From contig NZ_CP014206.1 in the NCBI RefSeq assembly GCF_001563225.1, positions 1,798,001 to 1,862,000 on the forward strand: DNA of 64,000 nt, in the 5' to 3' direction. The translations under genes were made by a program, and so were the position numbers. This stretch comes from Pseudodesulfovibrio indicus. GTDB taxonomy: Bacteria; Desulfobacterota; Desulfovibrionia; Desulfovibrionales; Desulfovibrionaceae. How positions within the stretch are numbered: position 1 is the first letter of the stretch; each line of letters begins with the position of its first letter. Below are positions 54,145-61,837 of this stretch, in pieces. The notes beneath the pieces were generated by a model, which worked only from the letters and a program-made list of their open reading frames with translations, had not been told where the DNA came from and searched no databases.

Positions 54145-54441
54145 CTAATCGCCCGCGCGGGTGGGGTTGTCCAGGACGCGCTCCACCGCGTTGCGGATCT
54201 GGGACCTGATCTCGTAGTCGGACAGCCTGTTGGACAGGACAATGGAGCCGGGTTGGGCATACCCCGCCGGGATCATGTTCAGGGTCAGGGCATAGATGTC
54301 CTGGATGTCCAGGTCCTCGAAAATGTAATCCTCGTAATATTCATCCAGAATCTGGGGGATCAGATCCGCTGCGCGCGACTCGTTGCGGTTTCTTATCTTG
54401 GATACGTCCACACCCTTGATCTTCAATGGCTGCTTGAGCAT
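54145..54441 (-). CDS. ComFB-family protein
   Basis: 98 residues from ATG at 54441, preceded by GGGAGG seven bases away. Late-competence ComFB pattern: IRNRNESRAADLIPQILDEY, then DICDIYAL-like DLDIQDIYALTLNMIPAGYA and SDYEIRSQIRNAVERVLDN. The usual Cys residues of Bacillus ComFB are not all present. Homologues in cyanobacteria bind c-di-GMP (CdgR), so a signalling role is possible in this genome with at least two HD-GYP proteins. No competence genes adjoin. Confidence 0.75.
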   Translation of the reverse strand: MLKQPLKIKGVDVSKIRNRNESRAADLIPQILDEYYEDYIFEDLDIQDIYALTLNMIPAGYAQPGSIVLSNRLSDYEIRSQIRNAVERVLDNPTRAGD

Positions 54442-54596
54442 TTCGGGCCTCCCTCGACGGCTGACGGGTTTACCAGGAGTTACCATAGCATAACCCTGTT
54501 CCGTGCGCCTTGGCAATCGACTGGTACGTTTTATGCTCGAAATATCGGGGAAACGTGTGCGGTTTTACGTTGCTGACAGAGCCCGGAGTATGGTCC

Positions 54597-55211
54597 ATGG
54601 CCACGCAACCTATTGAACAGACTCTACAAGGTTATACCTACAAGCGCCCGAAACGAACCTCCTCGGACGCCGAGTTTTCCCTTGCGCCCGAAGAGTCAAA
54701 ATCCCGCCGCACCGATCAGCCCCAATCCGGCTCCGTGCTGCGCGGCTATCTTCGCGATCTGCTCGCCGAAGCCGTGCCCCCCGGGGAGGACCGCCTCTCC
54801 TTCGTGGACGTCGAAAATCATCACGCCGCCCTGCTCACCGACTGGAACGGCGAGGTTAAAAGCGAACTCGCCACCCTCGGCGTGGACACAACAATCCCCT
54901 TCCGACTGCTCCACGACCCGGCCGGAGCCGCAACCGTCACCGGCTCGCACCCGGACAGCGAGATGATCAACGCCTACTTCGCCGCCAACCCGGACCGCGC
55001 CCGCGAACTGGGCAAGACCCTCCAGTACGGCAAGCTCGCCGCCACCGCCCGCAACCGGCTGTCCAACAGCGACATGGAACGGCCCCTGACCACCGAGGCC
55101 ATGGCCTGGTGGTACACCACCAATATGGACTCCTCGCAACTCTTCTCCACCACCGGCACCGTGGTCGGCGCAGGCAACACCCCTTACAAGGGCCTCGACA
55201 TCAGGGTTTAG
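54597..55211 (+). CDS. Unrecognised 204-residue protein
   Basis: Start chosen at ATG 54597 (GGAG eight bases upstream); the frame is open further 5' without a ribosome site. N-terminal 60 residues are polar and probably disordered (KRPKRTSSDAEFSLAPEESK). Then a globular part with RGYLRDLLAEAV, FVDVENHHAALLTDWNGEV and IPFRLLHDPAG, ending TTGTVVGAGNTPYKGLDIRV. No signal or membrane segment. Function unknown; native codon use; followed at 14 bases by hairpin element copy B. Confidence 0.6.
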   Translation: MATQPIEQTLQGYTYKRPKRTSSDAEFSLAPEESKSRRTDQPQSGSVLRGYLRDLLAEAVPPGEDRLSFVDVENHHAALLTDWNGEVKSELATLGVDTTIPFRLLHDPAGAATVTGSHPDSEMINAYFAANPDRARELGKTLQYGKLAATARNRLSNSDMERPLTTEAMAWWYTTNMDSSQLFSTTGTVVGAGNTPYKGLDIRV

Positions 55212-55225
55212 GAGGAGGAGAAGAT

Positions 55226-55329
55226 GCCTCCGGCGGCTGTGGGAAGGGGAGAAGGGAACCCTTTGCACAGGGTTCCCTTCTCCCCTTCCCCCGGACCCCC
55301 ATCCCCTCATCCCTCCCAAACTCTTTGGG
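55226..55329 (+). repeat. Dispersed hairpin element, copy B
   Basis: Starts GCCTCCGGCGGC shortly after a stop codon. A 21-bp perfect stem follows (55241-55261 against 55270-55290, GGGAAGGGGAGAAGG...), then CCGGACCCCCATCCCC and AAACTCTTTGG. Same module order as copy A. Confidence 0.85.
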
Positions 55330-55426
55330 TCGCTTCGCGAAGGGCGTGCGTGAAGGGAGGCCGTGCTTCTTTGAATGGGAAAAAAGGCACGTCTTATGGC
55401 TGCCTTGCGGACTTGCCGAGGGCACA

Positions 55427-55495
55427 CAAAAAGTTTGGAAGGGGGGTCCAGGGGGGAAACTTTTTCAAAAGTTTCCCCCCTGGCCGCCGGAGGCC
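55427..55495 (-). repeat. Dispersed hairpin element, copy C
   Basis: On the minus strand GGCCTCCGGCGG begins at the last base of the aminotransferase stop codon. A 17-bp perfect stem follows (55467-55483 against 55448-55464, CCAGGGGGGAAACTTTT), then ACCCCCC and CCAAACTTTTTG. Copies B and C face each other across about 100 bases. Confidence 0.85.
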
Positions 55496-56667
55496 TAAAA
55501 TTCTTTCAGGTACCGTTCGAGGCGGTTCATGCCTTCCTCGATGTTGTCCATGGAGGTGGCGTAGGAGAAGCGGATGTAGCCTTCGGCGCCCTGGCCGAAG
55601 TCGATGCCGGGGGTGACGGCGATGTGGGCTTTTTCGAGGATGTCGTAGGCCAGGTCCAGGGACGAGCCGTCGAACCGTTGGGCGAAGCGCCGCATGTTGA
55701 CCAGGACGTAGAACGCGCCGGTGGGTTCGTGCTTGACGGTCAACCCCATGCCCTTGAGGCGGGAGAGAATGTAGACGCGCCGCTTGTTGTAGGTGGCCTT
55801 CATCCGTTCGACGTCCGGTCCGGCTTCCTTGAGGGCGGCCAGCCCGGCCCACTGGGCCATGGTGTTGGCCGAGATGAAGAAGTTCTGGCAGAGGTTCCGG
55901 AGGGTGCGCATGAAGTGGGGCGGGGCGATGACGTAGCCGAGCCGCCAGCCGGTCATGGCGTAGAGCTTGGAGAACCCGTTGAACACGAAGGCGCGGTCGG
56001 TGTATTCGAGGATGGAGTGTTCCTTACCCTCGTAGACCAGACCGTGGTAGATTTCGTCGGAAACCACCCACAGGCCGTGCTCCTCGGCGATCTCGGCGAT
56101 GGCCTTGAGGCGCTCCTCCGAGAGCAGGGTGCCGGTGGGGTTGGCGGGCGAGTTGATGAGAATCGCCTTGATGCGGTCGTTTTCGGCCAGGGCCTTGCGG
56201 ATGGCCGAGACGCGGTACTGGAAGGCGTCGTCCTCGCTGACCGGGACCTTGACCGGTTCGCCGCCCGCGAAGGTGATGAAATTGTCGTAGCAGGCGTAGC
56301 AGGGGTCCGAGGTGATGACCTTGTCGCCGGTTTCCAGGATGGTGGAGAAGAGCACGAGCATGGCCGGGCTGGTGCCCTGGGTGACGGCCACGTTGTCCGG
56401 GTCCACGGTCACCCCGTATCGCTCGGCGTAGTCCTCGCAGATGGCCTCGCGCAGCTCGCGGATGCCGAGGGAGTGGGTGTAGTGGGTCTTGCCCTCGTCC
56501 AGGGCGCGGCAGGCGGCCCGGTTGACGCAGGCGGGCGTGTCGAAGTCCGGTTCGCCCACGCACATGCGGATGACGGAGCACCCTTCGCGTTCCATGGCCT
56601 CGGCCTTCTCGTTGATCTCCATGACCAGGAACGGGGTGATGTTGCAGCACCTGTCGGAAATGCTCAT
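55495..56667 (-). CDS. Class I/II PLP-dependent aminotransferase
   Basis: 390 residues. The PLP lysine is in FNGFSKLYAMTGWRLGY; INSPANPTGTLLSEE carries the substrate/PLP Asn and VVSDEIYHGLVYEG the Asp-x-x-Tyr pair; the C-terminal carboxylate-binding Arg is in GYIRFSYATS. Closest in style to aspartate/aromatic aminotransferases of subgroup I-gamma; amino-acid preference cannot be read from sequence. The ribosome site is weak. Confidence 0.9.
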   Translation of the reverse strand: MSISDRCCNITPFLVMEINEKAEAMEREGCSVIRMCVGEPDFDTPACVNRAACRALDEGKTHYTHSLGIRELREAICEDYAERYGVTVDPDNVAVTQGTSPAMLVLFSTILETGDKVITSDPCYACYDNFITFAGGEPVKVPVSEDDAFQYRVSAIRKALAENDRIKAILINSPANPTGTLLSEERLKAIAEIAEEHGLWVVSDEIYHGLVYEGKEHSILEYTDRAFVFNGFSKLYAMTGWRLGYVIAPPHFMRTLRNLCQNFFISANTMAQWAGLAALKEAGPDVERMKATYNKRRVYILSRLKGMGLTVKHEPTGAFYVLVNMRRFAQRFDGSSLDLAYDILEKAHIAVTPGIDFGQGAEGYIRFSYATSMDNIEEGMNRLERYLKEF

Positions 56668-56690
56668 GACGGGTCTCTCGGATAAGGAAA

Positions 56691-56724
56691 TCCCCGCCCC
56701 TCGCCGATGCGCAAGGGGCGGGGA
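56691..56724 (-). terminator. Intrinsic terminator after the FKBP gene
   Basis: TCCCCGCCCCT (56691-56701) pairs perfectly with AGGGGCGGGGA (56714-56724); TTTCCTTATCC follows on the minus strand. Confidence 0.8.
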
Positions 56725-56746
56725 AAATTAATCAGGAATCAATGAT

Positions 56747-57175
56747 CTAGGATACTTCCACGACCTCGATATCAAACACCAGGGTCTGTCCGGCCAGGGG
56801 ATGGTTGCCGTCCAGGGTGACCAGCTCGTCGTCGAACTCGGTGACGCGCACGTAGGCGGGCTCGCCGTCTTCGGTGCGGATTTCCAGCATGATCCCTTCC
56901 TCCAGCTCCACGGTGGGCGGGAGTTGTTCGCGGCGCACCTGGAAGACCAGCTCTTCGCTCAGTCCGCCGTACCCTTCCTCGGGCGGGATTTCCACGGTCA
57001 CGGTGTCGCCCGCGGACTTGCCGATGACGGCCTTTTCGAACCCGGCGATGACCATGCCTTCGCCCAGGGTGAACTCCAGGGGCTCGCGGCCTTCGCTGGA
57101 GTCGAACTGGCTGCCGTCGTCCTTGAGGGTGCCGTTGTAGTGGACCTTGACGGTGCTGCCTTGTTTCGCAGTCAT
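56747..57175 (-). CDS. FKBP-type peptidyl-prolyl isomerase (SlyD-like)
   Basis: 142 residues; GGAG precedes the ATG. VKVHYNGTLKDDGSQFDSSE and GMVIAGFEKAVIGKSAGD are FKBP signatures; the insert-in-flap between EEGYGGLSEELVF and VTLDGNHPLAGQTLVFDIEV marks the SlyD type. The His-rich metal tail of E. coli SlyD is absent, so it is a chaperone/isomerase without the nickel-storage function. Confidence 0.92.
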   Translation of the reverse strand: MTAKQGSTVKVHYNGTLKDDGSQFDSSEGREPLEFTLGEGMVIAGFEKAVIGKSAGDTVTVEIPPEEGYGGLSEELVFQVRREQLPPTVELEEGIMLEIRTEDGEPAYVRVTEFDDELVTLDGNHPLAGQTLVFDIEVVEVS

Positions 57176-57244
57176 AGAATCTCCTCGAGAGTTTGTCCGC
57201 CCGGTTCGTTCCGGGCTATTCGACCTCGTATAGCGTTTTTTGGG

Positions 57245-58234
57245 CTAGAAGTCGAAGTTGAGGACCTTGCGGACCTCGTCCATGGTCTTTTCGGCGTAGA
57301 AGCGGGCCTTGGCGTTGCCCGCCTCCAGGATCTCCCGGACCCGCTCGTCGGTGCAGGCGGCGCGGCGCTCTTGCAGGGGGGTGAGGAACCGCTCCAGGGA
57401 TTCCATCAGCAGCTTCTTGCAGTCCACGCAGCCCCAGGACGCGTCCTTGCACCCCTTGATGATCTCGGGGAGCCGGGCCGGGTCGGTCATGAGCCGGTGG
57501 TAGGGAAAGAGGTTGCAGACGTCCGGGTCGCCCGGATCGGACTTGCGCAGCCGGTTCTCGTCGGTCTTCATGCCGCGCACCTTGGGCATGATCTCGTCCA
57601 GCGGCTCGGAGAGCATGATGGAGTTGCCGTAGGACTTGGACATCTTGCGTCCGTCCAGGCCGGGCAGGACCGGCTCTTCGGTGAGCATGTCCGCCGGTTC
57701 CGGGAACAGGTCGGTGTTGTTCAGGTGGTTGAAGCGGCGCGCGATCTCGCGGGTCAGCTCCAGGTGCGGCAGCTGGTCCTTGCCTACGGGCACGGCCAAG
57801 GGCTTGTACATGAGAATGTCCACGGACATGAGCACCGGGTAGCCCAGGAAGCCGTGGGTGTTCAGGTCCTTCTGGGCCAGCTGTTCCTTCTGGTCCTTGT
57901 AGGTCGGGCAGCGTTCGAGCCAGCCCAGCGGGGTGTACATGGACAGGATCAGGTTCAGCTCGGCGTGTTCCTTGATCTGGGACTGCTGGAAGATGGCGCA
58001 CTTCTCCGGGTCGAGCCCGGCGGCCACCCAGTCCTTGACCAGGCCGGGGACGAATCCCTTGATGCGGGTCGGGTCGGCGTATTCGCTGGTCAGGGCGTGC
58101 CAGTCGGCCACGAAGAAGAAACAGTCGTATTCCTCCTGGAGCTTGAGCCAGTTGTCGATGACGCCGAAGTAGTGACCGAGGTGGAGGGGGCCGGTGGGCC
58201 GCATGCCGGAGAGGATTCGTTGTTTTTCGCTCAT
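57245..58234 (-). CDS. trpS: Tryptophanyl-tRNA synthetase
   Basis: 329 residues. The class I HIGH motif is PTGPLHLGHYFGV and the KMSKS motif is GRKMSKSYGNSI; FPVADWHAL-like FFVADWHALTSEY binds tryptophan. Length matches bacterial TrpS. It is followed by the FKBP gene after about 70 bases and preceded by the M50 protease 24 bases upstream, so the three are probably one transcription unit. Confidence 0.96.
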   Translation of the reverse strand: MSEKQRILSGMRPTGPLHLGHYFGVIDNWLKLQEEYDCFFFVADWHALTSEYADPTRIKGFVPGLVKDWVAAGLDPEKCAIFQQSQIKEHAELNLILSMYTPLGWLERCPTYKDQKEQLAQKDLNTHGFLGYPVLMSVDILMYKPLAVPVGKDQLPHLELTREIARRFNHLNNTDLFPEPADMLTEEPVLPGLDGRKMSKSYGNSIMLSEPLDEIMPKVRGMKTDENRLRKSDPGDPDVCNLFPYHRLMTDPARLPEIIKGCKDASWGCVDCKKLLMESLERFLTPLQERRAACTDERVREILEAGNAKARFYAEKTMDEVRKVLNFDF

Positions 58235-58258
58235 GGTGAAGTGGGGTAGCTTAAATGG

Positions 58259-58900
58259 TTACAGGGGCACGCCCAGCACGGAGGCGAAGCCTCGCACGAA
58301 GGGCAGGATGATCCGGCCGACCAGGCTGAAGCCGGTGAACCGTCCGAGCAGGATGATGCCTATGAGGATGATGAAGCCGTATCGGCTCAGGGACATGAAC
58401 TTGTAGGCGGCCTGCGGAGGGAGAAAGTACGCCACTACGTTGCTTCCGTCCAGGGGCGGAATGGGCAGCAGGTTGAACGCGCCGAGGATGAGGTTCACGA
58501 ACACGGCGTAGTAGGCCATGGCGTAGAGCGGGTTCTGTCCGCCCACCCCGAAGGCGACCATGACGTGAAAGGCCAGGGCGAACAGCGCGGCCAGGGCGAA
58601 GTTCACCCCCGGCCCGGCCATGGCGGTGTACATCATCCCCTTGCGCGGGTTCTTGAAATAACGGGCGTTGACCGGCACCGGCCTGGCCCAGCCGAACTGG
58701 ACGAAGAAGAAGGCCAGGGTGCCGATGGGGTCCAGGTGCTTGAGCGGGTTCAGCGTCAGCCGTCCCGCGGATTTGGCCGTGGGGTCGCCGAGCAGATAGG
58801 CCACGAAGCCGTGGGCCACCTCGTGAAAGACCAGGGCCACGAGCAGGCCGGGGGCCATGATCAGATACAGCTGAATGTCCTGTGCGGTAATGTCGAACAT
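58259..58900 (-). CDS. Site-2 protease family (M50) membrane metalloprotease
   Basis: 213 residues, about six hydrophobic segments. Zinc motif VFHEVAHGFVAYLLGD (HExxH) and the second metal motif NLLPIPPLDGSNVV with the conserved Asp. This compact form lacks a PDZ domain, like the YwhC/Rhodobacter-type minimal S2P. Natural substrates unknown. Confidence 0.88.
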   Translation of the reverse strand: MFDITAQDIQLYLIMAPGLLVALVFHEVAHGFVAYLLGDPTAKSAGRLTLNPLKHLDPIGTLAFFFVQFGWARPVPVNARYFKNPRKGMMYTAMAGPGVNFALAALFALAFHVMVAFGVGGQNPLYAMAYYAVFVNLILGAFNLLPIPPLDGSNVVAYFLPPQAAYKFMSLSRYGFIILIGIILLGRFTGFSLVGRIILPFVRGFASVLGVPL

Positions 58901-58973
58901 GACGAGCGGCTACCATGCAAGGGGGTGGCGCGGCAACATGTTTCAGCCCCGGCGCGCGCCCGGCGCGGGTTTT

Positions 58974-59942
58974 TTACACGATCTCCGCCTTGGAGAGGAG
59001 CTTGATGAACCGCTTGAGCATGTCCGGCTCCACCAGCCCCTTGTCGTCGGTCAGCGCCTTGAGCGCGTCGTAGGGGCGCATGGCCCTGCTGTAGGGCAGG
59101 TTCCGGGTCATGTTGTCGTAGCGGTTGCACAGGGCCACGACGCGCGTTGGCAGGGGGATCTCCTCGCCCGTGGCCTGGGTGGGGAATCCTTTGCCGTCCA
59201 TCCGCTCGTGGTGGAAGAGGATGCAGTTGGTGGCCACGATGGGCAGGTCGAAATTGGAGCAGACGCGCACCGCGATCATGGGGTGCATGGCGTAGGTGGC
59301 GAACAGCTCCGGGGACATGTCCGCCGGGTCGGTGTTGATGACCTCGTCGCTCATGTTGACCTTGCCGATGTCGTGGAGCAGCGCGCCCATGCCCGCGGCC
59401 AGGAGGTCCGCTTCGGGCAGCCTGTACTCCTGCAGCAGGTTCACGGTGTAGACCATGGTGCTGATGCCGTGGTGGTAGATATCGTACCCCTTGCCGATGA
59501 ATCGGGCCAGGTGCTTGAGCGGATTGGGCGACTTGATGAAGGAGGCGCTGGTGCGGACCATCTCCTCGAACCGGCCGTACCGCTGCTTGAAGGCCGGGCC
59601 GGGCAGGTTGGACTCGAACAGTTCCTTGGCCAGGGCTGCGGCGGTGTTGGTCCAGGCCTGGGCGCGCTCGTGGATGGCCACGGTTTCGTCTTCCAGCAGG
59701 TCAAGCAGGTTGGACTGGATGTAGTTGTGGTAGAGCTTGAGGGCGCGCTTGTCGATGTAGATGGTCACGATGCCCGCCACGGCCAGTTCGTTGCGCTTGG
59801 CCTTGGTCAGGGTCCGCCCCAGGGCGTTGAACAGGACGTAGTTGTTCTCGTGGCGCAGGAAGATGTCGAAGGGCACCTTGAAGTCGGGCCGCAGGATCAA
59901 CGGGGAGATGGGAAAATATTCTGCTTTGGTCAGTTGGGCCAT
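58974..59942 (-). CDS. HD-GYP-like phosphohydrolase with variant GFP motif
   Basis: 322 residues. The N-terminal 120 residues resemble the DUF3391-like sensory region common before HD-GYP domains. The catalytic domain has LLHDIGKVNMSDEV (HD), MHPMIAVRV, and FHHERMDGKGFPTQATGEEI, where the GYP Tyr is Phe; ALCNRYDNMTR replaces the usual DxFDALTS. It may hydrolyse c-di-GMP or another cyclic dinucleotide; the variant motifs leave specificity open. Confidence 0.82.
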   Translation of the reverse strand: MAQLTKAEYFPISPLILRPDFKVPFDIFLRHENNYVLFNALGRTLTKAKRNELAVAGIVTIYIDKRALKLYHNYIQSNLLDLLEDETVAIHERAQAWTNTAAALAKELFESNLPGPAFKQRYGRFEEMVRTSASFIKSPNPLKHLARFIGKGYDIYHHGISTMVYTVNLLQEYRLPEADLLAAGMGALLHDIGKVNMSDEVINTDPADMSPELFATYAMHPMIAVRVCSNFDLPIVATNCILFHHERMDGKGFPTQATGEEIPLPTRVVALCNRYDNMTRNLPYSRAMRPYDALKALTDDKGLVEPDMLKRFIKLLSKAEIV

Positions 59943-60063
59943 GGGACCTTCCGTGTGCGCCGCTGTCTGGGTTGCCTGTTGTTGCGGGGAGCATTGAGCT
60001 ATCCATGAAAGCGGTTCCCTGTCAATACGGTTAGCCGCCCGTCGGTCCTCCCTCGAAACGGAA

Positions 60064-60091
60064 ACGCCTCCCCGCAGGAACGGAGAGGCGT
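60064..60091 (-). terminator. Hairpin after the response regulator
   Basis: ACGCCTC (60064-60070) pairs with GAGGCGT (60085-60091); on the minus strand it is followed by TTTCCG. It lies 27 bases past the regulator's stop. Confidence 0.55.
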
Positions 60092-60117
60092 CCGATCGAC
60101 ATTGCCGCGCCCGCGGG

Positions 60118-60489
60118 CTAGGCGCCAGCCTTGTTCAGGGCCATCCTGACCTTGTCCTTCAGCTCGGTGAGGTCCACGGACTTGACCACGTAGTAGTCGG
60201 CCGCGATGGATTTCAGGTCGTGCTGGAAAGAGTCGTACGCCGTGGAGAGGATGACGGGAATGCGCTGGTCCTTGGTCCGAATCTCCTGGAGCAGGTCCAG
60301 GCCGGAGCGGTTCACGCCCAGTTTGATGTCCAGAATGACTATGGTCGGGGTCTCGCGCGCCAGGACTTCGAGGATGTCCTCCTCGCCGTCCGAGGTGACC
60401 ACGGTGTAGTCGTCGGCCTCGAGCTCCTCCCGATAGAGCATGCGGATGTGCTTTTCGTCGTCTACAACAAGGATTTTCGGTTGGCTCAT
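60118..60489 (-). CDS. Single-domain response regulator (CheY-like)
   Basis: 123 residues, REC domain only. Acidic pocket ILVVDDEKHIR, phospho-Asp in VILDIKLGVN, switch Thr/Ser in VILSTAYDSF and Lys in YYVVKSVD. A perfect AAGGAGG lies six bases before the ATG, so expression should be high. With no output domain it must signal by protein contact; the HD-GYP protein downstream on the same strand is a nearby candidate partner (inference). Confidence 0.92.
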   Translation of the reverse strand: MSQPKILVVDDEKHIRMLYREELEADDYTVVTSDGEEDILEVLARETPTIVILDIKLGVNRSGLDLLQEIRTKDQRIPVILSTAYDSFQHDLKSIAADYYVVKSVDLTELKDKVRMALNKAGA

Positions 60490-60522
60490 GGTTTTCCTCC
60501 TTGGGAAATAGCCCTCGGTTCC

Positions 60523-60552
60523 AACATAGGCGATATTTCACTTTAGGGTCAA
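60523..60552 (-). promoter_or_regulatory. Sigma70 promoter of the response regulator
   Basis: On the minus strand TTGACC (60547-60552) and TATGTT (60523-60528) are separated by 18 bases; transcription would start about 27 bases before the ATG, leaving room for AAGGAGG (60496-60502). Confidence 0.65.
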
Positions 60553-60707
60553 CCGTGGTTTGCGGTTTTAATTGAATTCTAACATCGGCCCGGGCGCAGC
60601 GCCCGGCGGACGGGGCCTCCGGGCGAGGGTTGAACTCCGCGCCCATCCTGCGTACTGTCCGCCAGCCGTTGGCCGTCAAAATGGCCTGCGGCGAAGGAGA
60701 CTCTCAT

Positions 60708-60905
60708 ATGATAACGGTTAATCTCGAACCGGACGGAAAGCGCATCGAGCTCGCGGACACGCGCACGGTGCTGGCTGTACTCAACCGCCTGCAGCTCCGT
60801 CCCACCATGGTCATCGTCGCGCGCGGCGATGAACTGCTCACCCCGGACCGCAAGCTCGCCAACAACGACGAACTGCTGGTCCGCAAAGTAACCTCGGCAG
60901 GCTAG
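60708..60905 (+). CDS. TtuB/ThiS-like ubiquitin-fold sulfur carrier
   Basis: 65 residues; GAAGGAGA precedes the ATG. The beta-grasp pattern is clear (MITVNLEPDGKRIELADTRT, then VLNRLQLRPTMVIVARGDELL and LANNDELLVRKV). It ends Thr-Ser-Ala-Gly, whereas functional carriers end in Gly-Gly for C-terminal thiocarboxylation. The tRNA thiolase gene starts 11 bases after its stop, which strongly implies it is the sulfur donor. Confidence 0.8.
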   Translation: MITVNLEPDGKRIELADTRTVLAVLNRLQLRPTMVIVARGDELLTPDRKLANNDELLVRKVTSAG

Positions 60906-60916
60906 GGGGGGAAGTC

Positions 60917-61834
60917 ATGAAGTGCACCAGATGCCGCAAGACGGCCCACGTCTCCCTGCCGAGCCACCATTCCGGATTCTGCGCGGAGTGCTATCCGCTG
61001 TTCTTCACCCGCCAGGTGGAGACGGCCATCCGCCGCCAGAAGATGTTCACCTTTGACGACCGCATCCTCGTGGCCCTGTCCGGGGGCAAGGATTCCCTGA
61101 GCCTGATGCTCGAACTGCACCTGCTGGGCTACGACGTCACCGGCCTGCACATCGACCTCGGCATCCCGAACTCGTCGGACAAGGCGAGGAAGAAGGTCGA
61201 GGACTTCTGCGCGCTGCACGGCCTGGCCCTGCGCGTCTTCGAGATGGCGGCCTGGGGGCTGCCCATCCCGGACGTGAAGGCCCACGTCAAACGCCCGGTC
61301 TGCGCCGTGTGCGGCAAGCTCAAGCGCCACCACTTCAACCGCATCGCGGTGGAGGAGGGGTTCGACGTCCTGGCCACCGGCCACAACCTCGACGACGAGG
61401 TGGCCCGGCTGTTCGCCAACACCCTGCGGTGGGATACCGCCTACCTGTCCGACCAGGGGCCGGTCCTGCCCGCGTCCGACGGGTTCGTGCGCAAGGTCAA
61501 GCCGCTCTTCCGGCTGAGCGAGTACGAGACCGCCAACTACGCCTTCCTCAAGGGGATCGAGATCCACTCCGATCCCTGCCCCTATTCCGGCGGGGCGAGC
61601 TTCACGGCCCACAAGGAGCTGTGGGGCGAGCTGGAACACCGCTCCCCCGGCCAGAAGCTCCAGTTCTACCAGGCCTTCCTGAAGAATGGCAAACCCGCCT
61701 TCGCCCAGCTCGAAAAGGAGACCGGGGCGCAGCTCGCGCCGTGTGCCGAGTGCGGCTCGCCCACCAGCGCCGGGACCTGCTCGGTCTGCCGCATCCGCGA
61801 GGCCGTGCGCCAGAGCCGGGAGCAGGCGGAGTAA
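60917..61834 (+). CDS. ttuA: TtuA/Ncs6-family tRNA thiolase
   Basis: 305 residues. N-terminal zinc site CTRCRKTA...CAECY, PP-loop VALSGGKDSLSLML, catalytic/Fe-S cysteines in PVCAVCGKLKRHHF and DPCPYSGGAS, ATGHNLDDEVA, and a C-terminal zinc site CAECGSPTSAGTCSVCR. Enzymes of this type adenylate and thiolate uridine in tRNA (2-thio-T54 in thermophiles, U34 in eukaryotes) and use a [4Fe-4S] cluster. Which tRNA position is modified here is unknown. Confidence 0.9.
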   Translation: MKCTRCRKTAHVSLPSHHSGFCAECYPLFFTRQVETAIRRQKMFTFDDRILVALSGGKDSLSLMLELHLLGYDVTGLHIDLGIPNSSDKARKKVEDFCALHGLALRVFEMAAWGLPIPDVKAHVKRPVCAVCGKLKRHHFNRIAVEEGFDVLATGHNLDDEVARLFANTLRWDTAYLSDQGPVLPASDGFVRKVKPLFRLSEYETANYAFLKGIEIHSDPCPYSGGASFTAHKELWGELEHRSPGQKLQFYQAFLKNGKPAFAQLEKETGAQLAPCAECGSPTSAGTCSVCRIREAVRQSREQAE

Positions 61835-61837
61835 CCC

